Source: JBKQHQ01 sp052148715 (GTDB lineage Bacteria; Pseudomonadota; Alphaproteobacteria; Rhizobiales; Xanthobacteraceae). From it: a DNA stretch of 53,518 nucleotides. A model generated the notes under the pieces. The model saw only the letters and a list, made by a program, of their open reading frames with translations, searched no databases and had not been told where the DNA came from. The DNA is taken from assembly GCA_052148715.1 (NCBI GenBank), contig JBKQHQ010000143.1, positions 1-53,518 of the forward strand. The letters are read 5' to 3'. Positions 35,832 to 43,390 of this stretch are shown in pieces. The translations under genes and the position numbers were made by a program. Position 1 is the first letter of the stretch; the number at the start of each line of letters is the position of its first letter.

Positions 35832-37235
35832 CTAAATTGACGGGTCAAGCCGAGTCCGATTCACTTCCCTCGCCCAAGTCGACTCAAGCATGATCCCCAC
35901 CCGATCCGCCTGCTTCGAGTATAGCCTCATGGCGTTAACCGCCTTATCTTTGCGCTCCAGAAGTGCCGGCAGGGGAGTCGGCGGGGCTGGCAATGGATCA
36001 GGAAGCTTGCCTTCCCCGTCCGTATCAATGCCCCGAGCAACGGCGGTTTGCAGCTTGGATTCCATGCTACGCAAGCTTGCGATCCCGTCATCTAGTTCTG
36101 CAACTGTGGGAGGCCGGGCGAGCAACCCCCCTACGTACACAACTTGGGACAATCCCAAAATTCCGAGGAGTGTGTTAGGCACAGCAAAGCTGGCGAGATG
36201 CTCCTCACCGCCGACCAGAAGGGCAACGGCAACTACTGCGCTGAAGATAAGAGTTTGAACCTTGTAGATGTCGAATTCGCGATTGGTCATGACCAAGTCG
36301 CTCCACCGCGGACCTGTGGGATCCGCCTCATTGATTGGGATAACTTGCTTTTGAACGAGCCATGCCCAGTTTTCAAAGCTAAGTCTGTCGCGATTGGTAT
36401 TGGTCGTTTGAGCGACGGCAGCACCGACCGCTGATATCCCAAGCAAGAGCGCTACAGAGGGCGACAGGTCTGATAAGAAACCTGATGTCAGCACAAGTGA
36501 GAGCACCATTCCGCCGACGAGAAAGGAAAATAGTAAGACTTGTAATTTTTGTATGCTTCCTTGATTGAATGCATTCGACGTCAAGAGGACCGGATCGAAT
36601 TGCTTCAGCCAACCATATCTCTGATTTATTCGGGCGAACGCGGGATATTTTGTTTCAAGGGGGTGTCGTTGGGCGCGCATATTGGAAACCAACATCGCAA
36701 AACCGGCATACAGGATCAGAAGGGACGCAAGAGATATTACCTTTGGCCATCCCGAAGGACTCATTCGCGCGTTCACAATTGCCAAGGCGTCATTGGATGC
36801 AGCCTTATCGCAGAACCGAACGACAAATGTTCGTCTCTCCCAAAGGATGTCGTTATGCAGCGGTGCAATAAATCGAATTACGCTGCTGTCTTGTGGAGAA
36901 AAGCCCTCGTAGGTCTTCACGGTCGCGGGGGGGACTGGCTTAATCGATATGACGACCGGCTGCTCCGAGAGTACTTTCCATGACGCGAGGTTTGAAGTGC
37001 TGGTTTCAAACATGCCTATAACCAACGATTCCGAATATTTCTTCCTGACAACAATCTCGGCGTCACGTCCGCTTGGAATGAACGTCGTCGCCGACGTGCC
37101 ATCGATGATATTTGCGGGCAAGGGAGCGTTCAACGTGCACGTTTGTGCACGCAGTCCTGTCGGAAATATAATTCCTAACAGGATTAGGCAGGGGAGCGCG
37201 GGTGATGCCGACGTTCTTCGCAGATTTTCGCCCAT
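35832..37235 (-). CDS. Multi-span membrane protein of unknown function
   Basis: A 467-residue protein. A signal peptide or first helix (residues about 12-30) is followed by an exported beta-rich domain (about 31-165), a helix (VISLASLLILYAGFAMLVSN, about 166-187), a cytoplasmic stretch and four further helices (LQVLLFSFLVGGMVLSLVL; SPSVALLLGISAVGAAVAQ; LIFSAVVAVALLVGG; TLLGILGLSQVVYVGGLLA), then a proline-rich, probably cytoplasmic tail. AAGGAG lies 7 bases before the ATG at 37235. The DNA is clearly less GC-rich than its surroundings. No family recognised; it stands alone. Confidence 0.75.
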   Translation of the reverse strand: MGENLRRTSASPALPCLILLGIIFPTGLRAQTCTLNAPLPANIIDGTSATTFIPSGRDAEIVVRKKYSESLVIGMFETSTSNLASWKVLSEQPVVISIKPVPPATVKTYEGFSPQDSSVIRFIAPLHNDILWERRTFVVRFCDKAASNDALAIVNARMSPSGWPKVISLASLLILYAGFAMLVSNMRAQRHPLETKYPAFARINQRYGWLKQFDPVLLTSNAFNQGSIQKLQVLLFSFLVGGMVLSLVLTSGFLSDLSPSVALLLGISAVGAAVAQTTNTNRDRLSFENWAWLVQKQVIPINEADPTGPRWSDLVMTNREFDIYKVQTLIFSAVVAVALLVGGEEHLASFAVPNTLLGILGLSQVVYVGGLLARPPTVAELDDGIASLRSMESKLQTAVARGIDTDGEGKLPDPLPAPPTPLPALLERKDKAVNAMRLYSKQADRVGIMLESTWAREVNRTRLDPSI

Positions 37236-37388
37236 CCTTCGCTCCTTGAAATTCTGTGCCGAATATTGATGCTCGCACAACCTCCAGAAAAGTCAATCTA
37301 GGATAGCAGGCGTTGGTCGAGCGCCTTTTGGGGTGAGCAGCCGACCCCGATTGCGCTCGCCGCTGGCCGAGAAAATATTCGTGCGACG

Positions 37389-37415
37389 TGTCGATCTCGG
37401 GAAGCCCCGCTCGTC
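37389..37415 (+). promoter_or_regulatory. Candidate ECF42-type promoter for the DGPF-sigma operon
   Basis: TGTCGA (37389-37394), 17 bases, then CGTC (37412-37415), about 75 bases before the first DGPF start. From memory of work on the ECF42 group, its target promoters carry TGTCGA at -35 and CG(A/T)C at -10, so this matches at normal spacing. A second TGTCGA at 37417-37422 lacks a partner at the right distance. Confidence 0.6.
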
Positions 37416-37489
37416 GTGTCGATAGAGCGGGGGTATTCCGGTCGAGATCGTCCGGTTGCTCGGCTCAGAGGTAGAAACCAAAAGGAGTT

Positions 37490-37861
37490 ATGTCGATGCG
37501 ATTCATGATGATCTACAAACCCTCCGACACGAGGGACATGGAGGCGGGCGTTCCCCCAAGCGGACAGATTATGGCCGAGATGGGGACGCTCATCGGGGAG
37601 ATGGCGAAGGCCGGCGTGCTGCTCTTGACCGACGGGCTCCTGCCGAGCTCGAAGGGCGCCCGCGTCCGACTCTCGGAAGGCAAGGTCACCGTCACGGACG
37701 GCCCCTTCACTGAGACCAAGGAGCTGATCGCCGGCTTCGCCATCGTCCAGGTGCAGTCAAAGGCAGAAGCGATCGAATGGGCGAAGCGCTTCCTCAAGGT
37801 GGCGGGCGACGGCGAGAGCGAGATTCGCCAGATGTACGACACCCCGGCCTACGCTGCCTGA
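37490..37861 (+). CDS. YCII-related DGPF-domain protein 1
   Basis: A 123-residue cytosolic protein. MRFMMIYKPSD opens the ferredoxin-like fold, GVLLLTDGLLPSSKGARVRLSEGK is the central hairpin and TDGPFTETKELIAGF carries the name-giving D-G-P-F; SEIRQMYD ends the domain. AAAAGGAG lies close before the ATG. DGPF proteins nearly always accompany ECF42-type sigma factors; their biochemical role is unknown. It is the first gene of the operon and is followed 33 bases later by a paralogue. Confidence 0.92.
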   Translation: MSMRFMMIYKPSDTRDMEAGVPPSGQIMAEMGTLIGEMAKAGVLLLTDGLLPSSKGARVRLSEGKVTVTDGPFTETKELIAGFAIVQVQSKAEAIEWAKRFLKVAGDGESEIRQMYDTPAYAA

Positions 37862-37894
37862 TGCCTTTCCTCCAGAAAACAGAAGGAGAAACAT

Positions 37895-38311
37895 ATGCGA
37901 TTCATGATGCTGATGATCCCCAAGGGATACGAGAAGGCGGCGCCGGGCGCCATGCCGGACGCCAAGGCCGTCGAGGCGATGATGAAGTACAACGAATCCC
38001 TGCGGCAGGCTGGCGTGTTGCTCGCGCTCGACGGCCTCCACCCGCCCTCGATGGGCGCGCGCGTCTCGTTCTCCGGGGGCAAGCCGAAGGTGACCGACGG
38101 GCCCTTTGCGGAGGCGAAGGAGGTGCTCGGCGGCTACTGGATGATCCAGGTGAAGTCGAAGGAAGAGGCGATCGCATGGGCGTCGCGGTGTCCAGGTTCG
38201 GACAACGAGGTGATCGAGATTCGCCAAGTGCAAGAGTTCGCCGATTTCACCCCCGAGGTGCAGCACGCCGCGCAGGGTTATCCTGAGCTTCAGAAGACGC
38301 CGGGGCGTTAG
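37895..38311 (+). CDS. YCII-related DGPF-domain protein 2
   Basis: A 138-residue paralogue of the preceding gene product. It has MRFMMLMIPKGYEKAAPGA, GVLLALDGLHPPSMGARVSFSGGK, TDGPFAEAKEVLGGYWMIQVKS and VIEIRQVQEF in the same order, plus a 20-residue C-terminal extension ending QKTPGR. The codons for QKTPGR and the stop lie inside the first copy of the 82-bp direct repeat. AGAAGGAG lies before the ATG. In undisturbed operons of this kind the sigma gene follows within a few tens of bases; here a cassette intervenes. Confidence 0.92.
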   Translation: MRFMMLMIPKGYEKAAPGAMPDAKAVEAMMKYNESLRQAGVLLALDGLHPPSMGARVSFSGGKPKVTDGPFAEAKEVLGGYWMIQVKSKEEAIAWASRCPGSDNEVIEIRQVQEFADFTPEVQHAAQGYPELQKTPGR

Positions 38312-38372
38312 GCGGCGCCGTCGATCTTGCCCTGACGGAGCGCTGATGGTGTGATCGGTAGCCGTGACGGCT
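38291..38372. repeat. 82-bp direct repeat, left copy
   Basis: Begins CAGAAGACGCCGGGGCGTTA and ends GGTAGCCGTGACGGCT. It spans the last codons of DGPF 2, the intergenic spacer and the first three codons (GTG ACG GCT) of the sigma gene, then breaks off into unrelated AT-rich sequence. It matches the right copy at 81 of 82 positions. Confidence 0.95.
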
Positions 38373-38549
38373 GTATATCTCTGTGCCGTATATCATATAA
38401 GTTATTGATAATACGATGTTTACACGGTCCGTGCACATTTGTACACGGCAGAATGAGGGGTGCAACATACCTTTGGACCGGCGGCCTTGCAGGCAGTCGG
38501 TTGGTTAATATCTGTCTTGGCGATGTGTTAGGGATAGGAGGATAATACC

Positions 38550-38897
38550 ATGTCTGAGCTTAGCGCGATGTTAGTTCTGGCCGGGGGAACGTTCTACGTG
38601 TTCTCAGCGGGCGTTGCTGATGCGCGCCATATCGAGCATGCCGACCTGACGCCCGCAAAAGTCTTGACGGTCGCTACAAGCACGGGGTCGATTGGTATGA
38701 GCCCCTCGACGATCCCCCATTACCAAAACACCATGTCGGGCGTACAACTGCCGGGCGTTGCCCACGATCCGCGCCCAGCGTCGTCAATCTCGCCCCGCGA
38801 CCTACCGCGGATTAGTTCGACGTTGGCGCTGTCCGGCGACATTTACCGGGGTCTCGATGTCGAGGGAATGCCGCTTAGGTTCTTTGTCGACACGTAA
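38550..38897 (+). CDS. Small secreted protein carried on the cassette
   Basis: A 115-residue protein encoded wholly between the two 82-bp repeats. AGGAGG lies 8 bases before the ATG, a strong site. The N-terminus is signal-peptide-like (MSELSAMLVLAGGTFYVFSAGVADA, cleaved before RHIEHA). The mature 90 residues are Ser/Thr/Pro-rich with no cysteine, ending in DVEGMPLRFFVDT. No family recognised. Upstream lie TACACGG repeats 21 bases apart and the palindrome CACGGTCCGTG (38423-38433), which may control it; a hairpin follows it. It looks like a self-contained expression unit. Confidence 0.6.
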   Translation: MSELSAMLVLAGGTFYVFSAGVADARHIEHADLTPAKVLTVATSTGSIGMSPSTIPHYQNTMSGVQLPGVAHDPRPASSISPRDLPRISSTLALSGDIYRGLDVEGMPLRFFVDT

Positions 38898-38913
38898 TAG
38901 CCCGAAAGAGAAA

Positions 38914-38944
38914 CGGCGCGCCCTGCGTGGAACAAGGCGCGCCG
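38914..38944 (+). terminator. Hairpin after the cassette gene
   Basis: CGGCGCGCC / GGCGCGCCG, a perfect 9-bp stem with a 13-base loop, 16 bases after the stop codon. There is no T-run. It probably ends or stabilises the cassette transcript before the downstream repeat copy. Confidence 0.55.
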
Positions 38945-38963
38945 ACTAAGGAGGGCGCCGCTC

Positions 38964-39045
38964 CAGAAGACGGCGGGGCGTTAGGCGGCGCCGTCGATCT
39001 TGCCCTGACGGAGCGCTGATGGTGTGATCGGTAGCCGTGACGGCT
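38964..39045. repeat. 82-bp direct repeat, right copy
   Basis: Identical to 38291-38372 except one C-to-G change (38974 relative to 38301), which would turn the DGPF tail QKTPGR into QKTAGR. Seven bases upstream the sequence still reads in the DGPF frame (P-L-Q-K-T-A-G-R-stop), so this copy may derive from a second DGPF-sigma locus. It runs into the intact sigma gene. Confidence 0.95.
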
Positions 39046-40326
39046 ACCGACACCCATCGCGCGATCGACGCGGTCTTCAGGATCGAGCAGGCGAAGCTCA
39101 TCGCCGGCCTCGCGCGGATGCTGCGCGACATCGGGCTGGCCGAAGAGCTCGCCCAAGACGCTTTGGTCGCCGCACTCGAGCGCTGGCCGGCGTCGGGCAT
39201 TCCGGACAACCCGGGTGCTTGGCTCATGGCCGCCGCGAAGCGGCGTGCAATCGATCTGCTGCGCCGGGGAAAAATGCTCGAGCGCAAGCACGCGGAGCTC
39301 GGTCACGAGCTCGAGGCCGAGCAGGGGATGGCTTCGCCGGATCTCGATACGGCGCTGGACGACGATATCGGCGATGACCTGCTGCGCCTCGTTTTCACGT
39401 CCTGTCATCCGGTGCTCGCGACCGAGGCGCGCGTTGCGCTCACGCTGCGCTTGCTCGGCGGCCTGACGACCGAGGAGATCGCGCGCGCGTTCCTTGTCCC
39501 GGAGCCGACGGTCGCCCAGCGTATCGTCCGCGCCAAGCGGACGCTCGCCGAGGCACGCGTCCCGTTCGAGGTCCCGCGCGGGGCCGATCGCGCGGTCCGC
39601 CTGTCGTCGGTGCTGGAGGTGCTCTATCTCATCTTCAACGAAGGCTACTCGGCGACCGCCGGCGACGACTGGATGCGGCCGGCGCTCTGCGGGGAGGCGC
39701 TCCGGCTCGGCCGCATCCTGGCCGAGCTCGCGCCGATGAAGCCGGAGGTGCACGGCCTCGTCGCGCTGATGGAGATCCAGGCGTCGCGGTTTGCGGCGCG
39801 AACCGGCCTATCGGGCGAGCCCGTCTTGCTGCTCGATCAGAACCGCGCGCGCTGGGATCAACTGCTCATTCGTCGCGGTCTCGCCGCGCTCGATCGCGCC
39901 GAGGCGCTCGGCGGCGCGCCAGGGCCCTACGCATTGCAGGCCGCGATCGCCGCCTGCCACGCCCGGGCCCGCATGCCAGCGGACACCGATTGGCCGCGCA
40001 TCGCGGCGCTCTACGCAGCGCTGGCGGCGCTCGCGCCGTCACCGGTCGTGGAGCTCAATCGTGCCGTCGCCCTGGCGATGGCGTTCGGCCCGGCGGCGGG
40101 CCTAAAACTCGTCGACGCGCTCGTGTCCGAGCCGTCGCTGAAAACCTATCACCTCCTGCCCAGCGTGCGCGGCGACCTCCTCGCCAAGCTCGGCCGCTTC
40201 GAGGAAGCGCGCGCGGAGTTCGAACGCGCGGCGTCGCTCACCCGCAATGCCAGGGAGCGCGCGTTGCTGCTCGATCGCGCCCGTGCGGCTACGCCCGCGG
40301 ACACAGGCCCATTTGCATCGTCTTAA
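39037..40326 (+). CDS. ECF42-type RNA polymerase sigma factor with C-terminal TPR-like extension
   Basis: A 429-residue sigma-70-family factor. Region 2 spans about residues 20-90 (GLAEELAQDALVAALERWP; PGAWLMAAAKRRAIDLLRR) and region 4 about 125-180 (RVALTLRLLGGLTTEEIARAFLVPEPTVAQRIVRAKRTLAEA). The remaining 240 residues are a helical extension (VLYLIFNEGYSAT, SPVVELNRAVALAMAFGP, LLAKLGRFEEARAEFERA) typical of this group, which replaces an anti-sigma factor as the sensing part. The start is GTG inside the right repeat copy. It probably activates the promoter at 37389, i.e. its own operon. Confidence 0.92.
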   Translation: MTATDTHRAIDAVFRIEQAKLIAGLARMLRDIGLAEELAQDALVAALERWPASGIPDNPGAWLMAAAKRRAIDLLRRGKMLERKHAELGHELEAEQGMASPDLDTALDDDIGDDLLRLVFTSCHPVLATEARVALTLRLLGGLTTEEIARAFLVPEPTVAQRIVRAKRTLAEARVPFEVPRGADRAVRLSSVLEVLYLIFNEGYSATAGDDWMRPALCGEALRLGRILAELAPMKPEVHGLVALMEIQASRFAARTGLSGEPVLLLDQNRARWDQLLIRRGLAALDRAEALGGAPGPYALQAAIAACHARARMPADTDWPRIAALYAALAALAPSPVVELNRAVALAMAFGPAAGLKLVDALVSEPSLKTYHLLPSVRGDLLAKLGRFEEARAEFERAASLTRNARERALLLDRARAATPADTGPFASS

Positions 40327-40454
40327 CTAGATCCACTCCGCGGGGGTGAGCACAAGAATCACAACCGCGTTAGATCGGTCGCATTCAAGAGACATGCGTC
40401 CGGTGGTGAAAACCGAGCTGCATTCTCAGTTTCAGCGCCCCTCACAGGCTGAGA

Positions 40455-40793
40455 TCAATACCGACGCCTGAGGACAGGCTCGTCGAGGTCTCGTTGCCAG
40501 ATCGTCCCGCTGTCGAAGTGAATTGTCATGCCGTCCGGGGAAACGATCGCGCCTTCGTTCCAGTCCTGAGCCCACAAATGACCGGGCCAGTCAATCCAAG
40601 CCCGCGAAGGCACACCCGCCTCGTTCAGCAGGTTCACATTCCAGCCATATTGCGTTACGTGCGCCGGGCCCGGCAGGCCCAGCTCGCACACCTGCACGCA
40701 TAGATATTCCCCGCTGAGGTTCAGCTCTTGAGCCGAAGCATCGGTTGCAAGAAACGCGGTCAACACGCCAACCGCACCGAGTAGCATTCGCAT
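40455..40793 (-). CDS. Small secreted hypothetical protein
   Basis: A 112-residue exported protein. The signal peptide MRMLLGAVGVLTAFLATDASA is cleaved before QELNLSG. The mature domain, LSGEYLCVQVCELGLPGPAHVTQYGWNVNLLNEAG...WIDWPGHLW, has two close cysteines and many tryptophans, like small periplasmic proteins of the rhizobia that begin with an N/L-x-G-x-Y strand. GGAGA lies 8 bases before the ATG at 40793. Role unknown. Confidence 0.7.
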   Translation of the reverse strand: MRMLLGAVGVLTAFLATDASAQELNLSGEYLCVQVCELGLPGPAHVTQYGWNVNLLNEAGVPSRAWIDWPGHLWAQDWNEGAIVSPDGMTIHFDSGTIWQRDLDEPVLRRRY

Positions 40794-41187
40794 GGCTGAT
40801 CTCCGTCGTAATGACGCCACGAGCGTAGAAAATGACGCTGAGCAACCTTAGCGCCATTAGTTCTTGCGTTCAATGCACACATGGTGCTGCGGACGCAAGG
40901 TGCACATCCGCGGCCGTTCGCTTACGCTGTCGCTCCGACGGGCAATCAGCACACGCGCCTTCCGCCTACTTATGAAACGCCGGATGATCTTCCCACCGCC
41001 CTGTCAATTTCAACTAACCGGGCAGGTAAAAACTGTCGCGAATTGTCTGCAAGACTGGAGACTTTCACCGCATTTGTGCAGCATCGATGCCCGCTGGCGC
41101 CGGCACGCGGCTGTCGGTTGCATCGACCCGCCCGATGGAGATACTTCGCTTATTCCGCCACGACCAGCGCCCAGTCCCCTCAGTAAG
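40794..41187. other. Intergenic stretch, about 390 bases
   Basis: It lies downstream of the M15 peptidase gene and upstream of the small secreted-protein gene, both on the minus strand. Plus-strand open frames here run antisense into the peptidase and have no ribosome sites. I see no repeat, hairpin with T-run or RNA gene. Confidence 0.4.
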
Positions 41188-41970
41188 TCAGTCCGTCGGC
41201 CAGCCTTGCTTGGCGAGCATGATGATTTCGGGTCGGTATTCGAAATGCAAGGTATCGAAGTGATACCATTTGCCGCCCCAGATGAAGCCGTGCGCCTCGA
41301 ATATGTCGACGATTTCGGCGGGCAGGCGATTCTTCCAGACGATGCCGGCGCCCTTGCTGCGGGACCATAGCCAATAGTCACCGAACTTGCTGGCGAGATC
41401 GATGGCCGCCCCGAAAGCGTGAACCGAAAGCCGGTGCGTCTCGGCGATCGGGCGACAATTGTAGGTACCGGCCGACGGCACGAGATACGGCGTCATGTCG
41501 GGAGCGAGCCTGTCGAGGTCGCGCGCCACCTCCGCAAGCTTCTCGGCAACGCCATTAACCGAAGTGGCCATGACCGTGCCGCCGCCTCGGTCGGGTAGCC
41601 AGCGCACCGGCTTTAGTTGTCTCGCAACCTCTCCCTTGCGGCAATCGCCGTACATCTTGAGAAAGAAGGCCTCATTGCGGATGCGTCCCGGATCCTCATT
41701 GAGGCCGGGCGGCCTCTGCTCGGGCCCCAGCGGGTAAGCGACGGAAAATTGGTCGTGAATATCGGGACTGTTCAGGAGCTGCTCGAAAGTCTTGTTCCGT
41801 TGTCCGTCGGAAAGCGGCATGCGCGTGCCGTCCTTCCAGATCAGATCGTTGGCGTCGTAGCCGGCAAGCTGCGTCGGGTAGGCCGCGACCAGGGCGTCGA
41901 ACCGCGGATCGGCGAGGGCCGGCATGGCGAATAGCCCGGCCAGGACCAGTGCAGGCACGAGGCCCTTCAC
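41188..41970 (-). CDS. Exported M15-family peptidase (D-Ala-D-Ala / L-Ala-D-Glu type)
   Basis: A 260-residue cell-wall peptidase. A signal peptide (MKGLVPALVLAGLFAMPALA) precedes DPRFDAL. The zinc site of M15 is visible: SVHAFGAAIDL (residues about 183-193, His and Asp of S-x-H-x(4)-A-x-D) and WYHFDTLHFEYRP (about 236-248, the second His ligand). It should cleave peptidoglycan stem peptides in the periplasm. The start is a GTG one base after the stop of the upstream caspase gene, with GGAG provided by that gene's end, so the two are translationally coupled and probably act together (inference). Confidence 0.88.
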   Translation of the reverse strand: MKGLVPALVLAGLFAMPALADPRFDALVAAYPTQLAGYDANDLIWKDGTRMPLSDGQRNKTFEQLLNSPDIHDQFSVAYPLGPEQRPPGLNEDPGRIRNEAFFLKMYGDCRKGEVARQLKPVRWLPDRGGGTVMATSVNGVAEKLAEVARDLDRLAPDMTPYLVPSAGTYNCRPIAETHRLSVHAFGAAIDLASKFGDYWLWSRSKGAGIVWKNRLPAEIVDIFEAHGFIWGGKWYHFDTLHFEYRPEIIMLAKQGWPTD

Positions 41971-41971
41971 C

Positions 41972-43270
41972 TCACTGCTCCAGCTTCTGAATCAGCTCGA
42001 CATTGGCCTTCTCGAAGGTGTTGAGCGGTACCTCCCAGGAGTTGGGCTTGTACCACTGAAACTGGGCGAAATAATTGGCCAGCTCCTGATCGCGAAAATA
42101 TCGGCCCCTGCGCGCATAGATCTCGTTGCGCGCGATGCGCCGCTGCGCGGGCGTCAGTCTCCGCACCTCATCTTGCGTCAAATACCGCCGATCGGAGTCG
42201 ACGAAGAGGAACCCGCTGGGGCGCGGCGGCTCCAGCGCCGCACGGGCGCTCGCGTTGAGGGCCTCGATTCTGGCCCTTGCCAAGCCGGCGAAGGCGCAAG
42301 TCGGAAAGCGTTCGAGATGGTCTGTATAGGCCGCCACCGTGCCGATCGCCTCGGTGCTGCGCCAGTGCGCTTCGGCGGAGGCGCAGGGATCGACCCTTTG
42401 CGGCGGCGCTGTCGGCACCTGTAGCGGCGGCGGGCCACCGGTATTTGTGTTCGGGTCCGGCCCGCCGGAGCGCGCCGACAGATAAATGCGCCCGCCGCGC
42501 GTCTGGTCGTAGTAGGCGGGATACTGCTCGTGCCTGACGGTCGCGGCGAGCTGGGCGACCCGCTCGCGGACATTGATCATGACGTCGCCGAGATGCATAT
42601 CCGGGCGTCCGAGCGCCGGGACCAGCACCCGCGTGAACACCGAGTTCGGCGATTGGTCGGCCGGGCCGAGATTGTCGAGCGCGCTCTGGCCGAGCCCGGC
42701 GCTGTAGATCGCGAACACGCCCTCCGCCTCCTGTGTCCGGCCCAATCCTCGCTCGCCGCCGAGCGAGCGCAGGACTCCCGGCTGGCGGAACGGATTATCC
42801 CGGCAAGCGTCGAGGACCAGAACGACCACGCGGGCCTTGCGCTCCTGGATATCCGCGACGATGTCGGCTTCGCCGATGGCCATATTGCGCACCCGCGCCT
42901 CCTCGCCCGGCTCGGCGGGGCGCACGTCGCTCGGCAGCAGATAGTTTCCGCCCGAGATCGCGACGCCATGCCCGGCGTAGAACATGAATGCCATGTCTCC
43001 GGGCTGGATGCTGCGCGTGAAGTCGAAGAGGCGGTCGACCAGTTCTTGCCGGCTGAGGTTCTCGCCGCGGATCACCTTGAAGCCGATTTTCTCCAGGGCA
43101 TCCGCAACCGCGCGGGCGTCGTTGACCGCCTTGGCCAATTGCTTGTCGGCGGGCAGGTTCGGATAACGGTCATTGCCAATGACGAGCGCCACGCGGTTCT
43201 GGGCGTAGCCGGGCGGCACGGCGAAGCAGAGCAGCGTCATGGCGCACGCAATCATCGAAACGAGGCGCAT
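41972..43270 (-). CDS. Caspase-family (C14) protein with C-terminal YARHG domain
   Basis: A 432-residue exported caspase homologue. The signal peptide MRLVSMIACAMTLLCFAVPPGYAQ is followed by the p20 domain: RVALVIGNDRY, catalytic His101 in FYAGHG and Cys156 in VLDACRDNPF. After a proline-rich linker (about residues 270-300) and a helical stretch comes a YARHG domain (about 365-425): LTPAQRRIARNEIYARRGRYF...LANYFAQFQWYKPNS. The ATG at 43270 has GGGAG 5 bases upstream. Both catalytic residues are present. It is operonic with the M15 peptidase gene. Confidence 0.92.
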   Translation of the reverse strand: MRLVSMIACAMTLLCFAVPPGYAQNRVALVIGNDRYPNLPADKQLAKAVNDARAVADALEKIGFKVIRGENLSRQELVDRLFDFTRSIQPGDMAFMFYAGHGVAISGGNYLLPSDVRPAEPGEEARVRNMAIGEADIVADIQERKARVVVLVLDACRDNPFRQPGVLRSLGGERGLGRTQEAEGVFAIYSAGLGQSALDNLGPADQSPNSVFTRVLVPALGRPDMHLGDVMINVRERVAQLAATVRHEQYPAYYDQTRGGRIYLSARSGGPDPNTNTGGPPPLQVPTAPPQRVDPCASAEAHWRSTEAIGTVAAYTDHLERFPTCAFAGLARARIEALNASARAALEPPRPSGFLFVDSDRRYLTQDEVRRLTPAQRRIARNEIYARRGRYFRDQELANYFAQFQWYKPNSWEVPLNTFEKANVELIQKLEQ

Positions 43271-43298
43271 GGAGGCTCCCTGAGGTTCCTTGGCGCGC

Positions 43299-43333
43299 GG
43301 ATCATGCCACAGCGAGGTATGGCCCGGAAGCGC
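43299..43333 (-). promoter_or_regulatory. Upstream element shared with the second caspase gene
   Basis: Two blocks, GGATCATGCCACAGCGAGGT (43299-43318) and CGGAAGCGC (43325-43333), on the plus strand, 29 bases upstream of the caspase start. The same blocks, with one mismatch and identical spacing, lie upstream of the caspase gene at 49909. It is a likely shared promoter or operator; it does not fit the sigma-70 or sigma-54 consensus well. Confidence 0.5.
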
Positions 43334-43390
43334 CGGCACGGATTCGCGAACCTGAAAGCATGCGCAGCGTCTTGCAGGAAAGCGGAGAGG

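Noticed and set aside
37417..37422. Second TGTCGA as an additional ECF42 promoter
   Set aside because: No CG(A/T)C at 16-18 bases downstream.
38291..39045. Cassette as a classical insertion sequence
   Set aside because: No transposase, no terminal inverted repeats, and flanking direct repeats of 82 bp are far longer than target-site duplications.
43299..43318. TGGCATGATC in the caspase upstream element read as a sigma-54 promoter
   Set aside because: The -12 GC is not conserved in the second copy and the -24/-12 consensus fits poorly.
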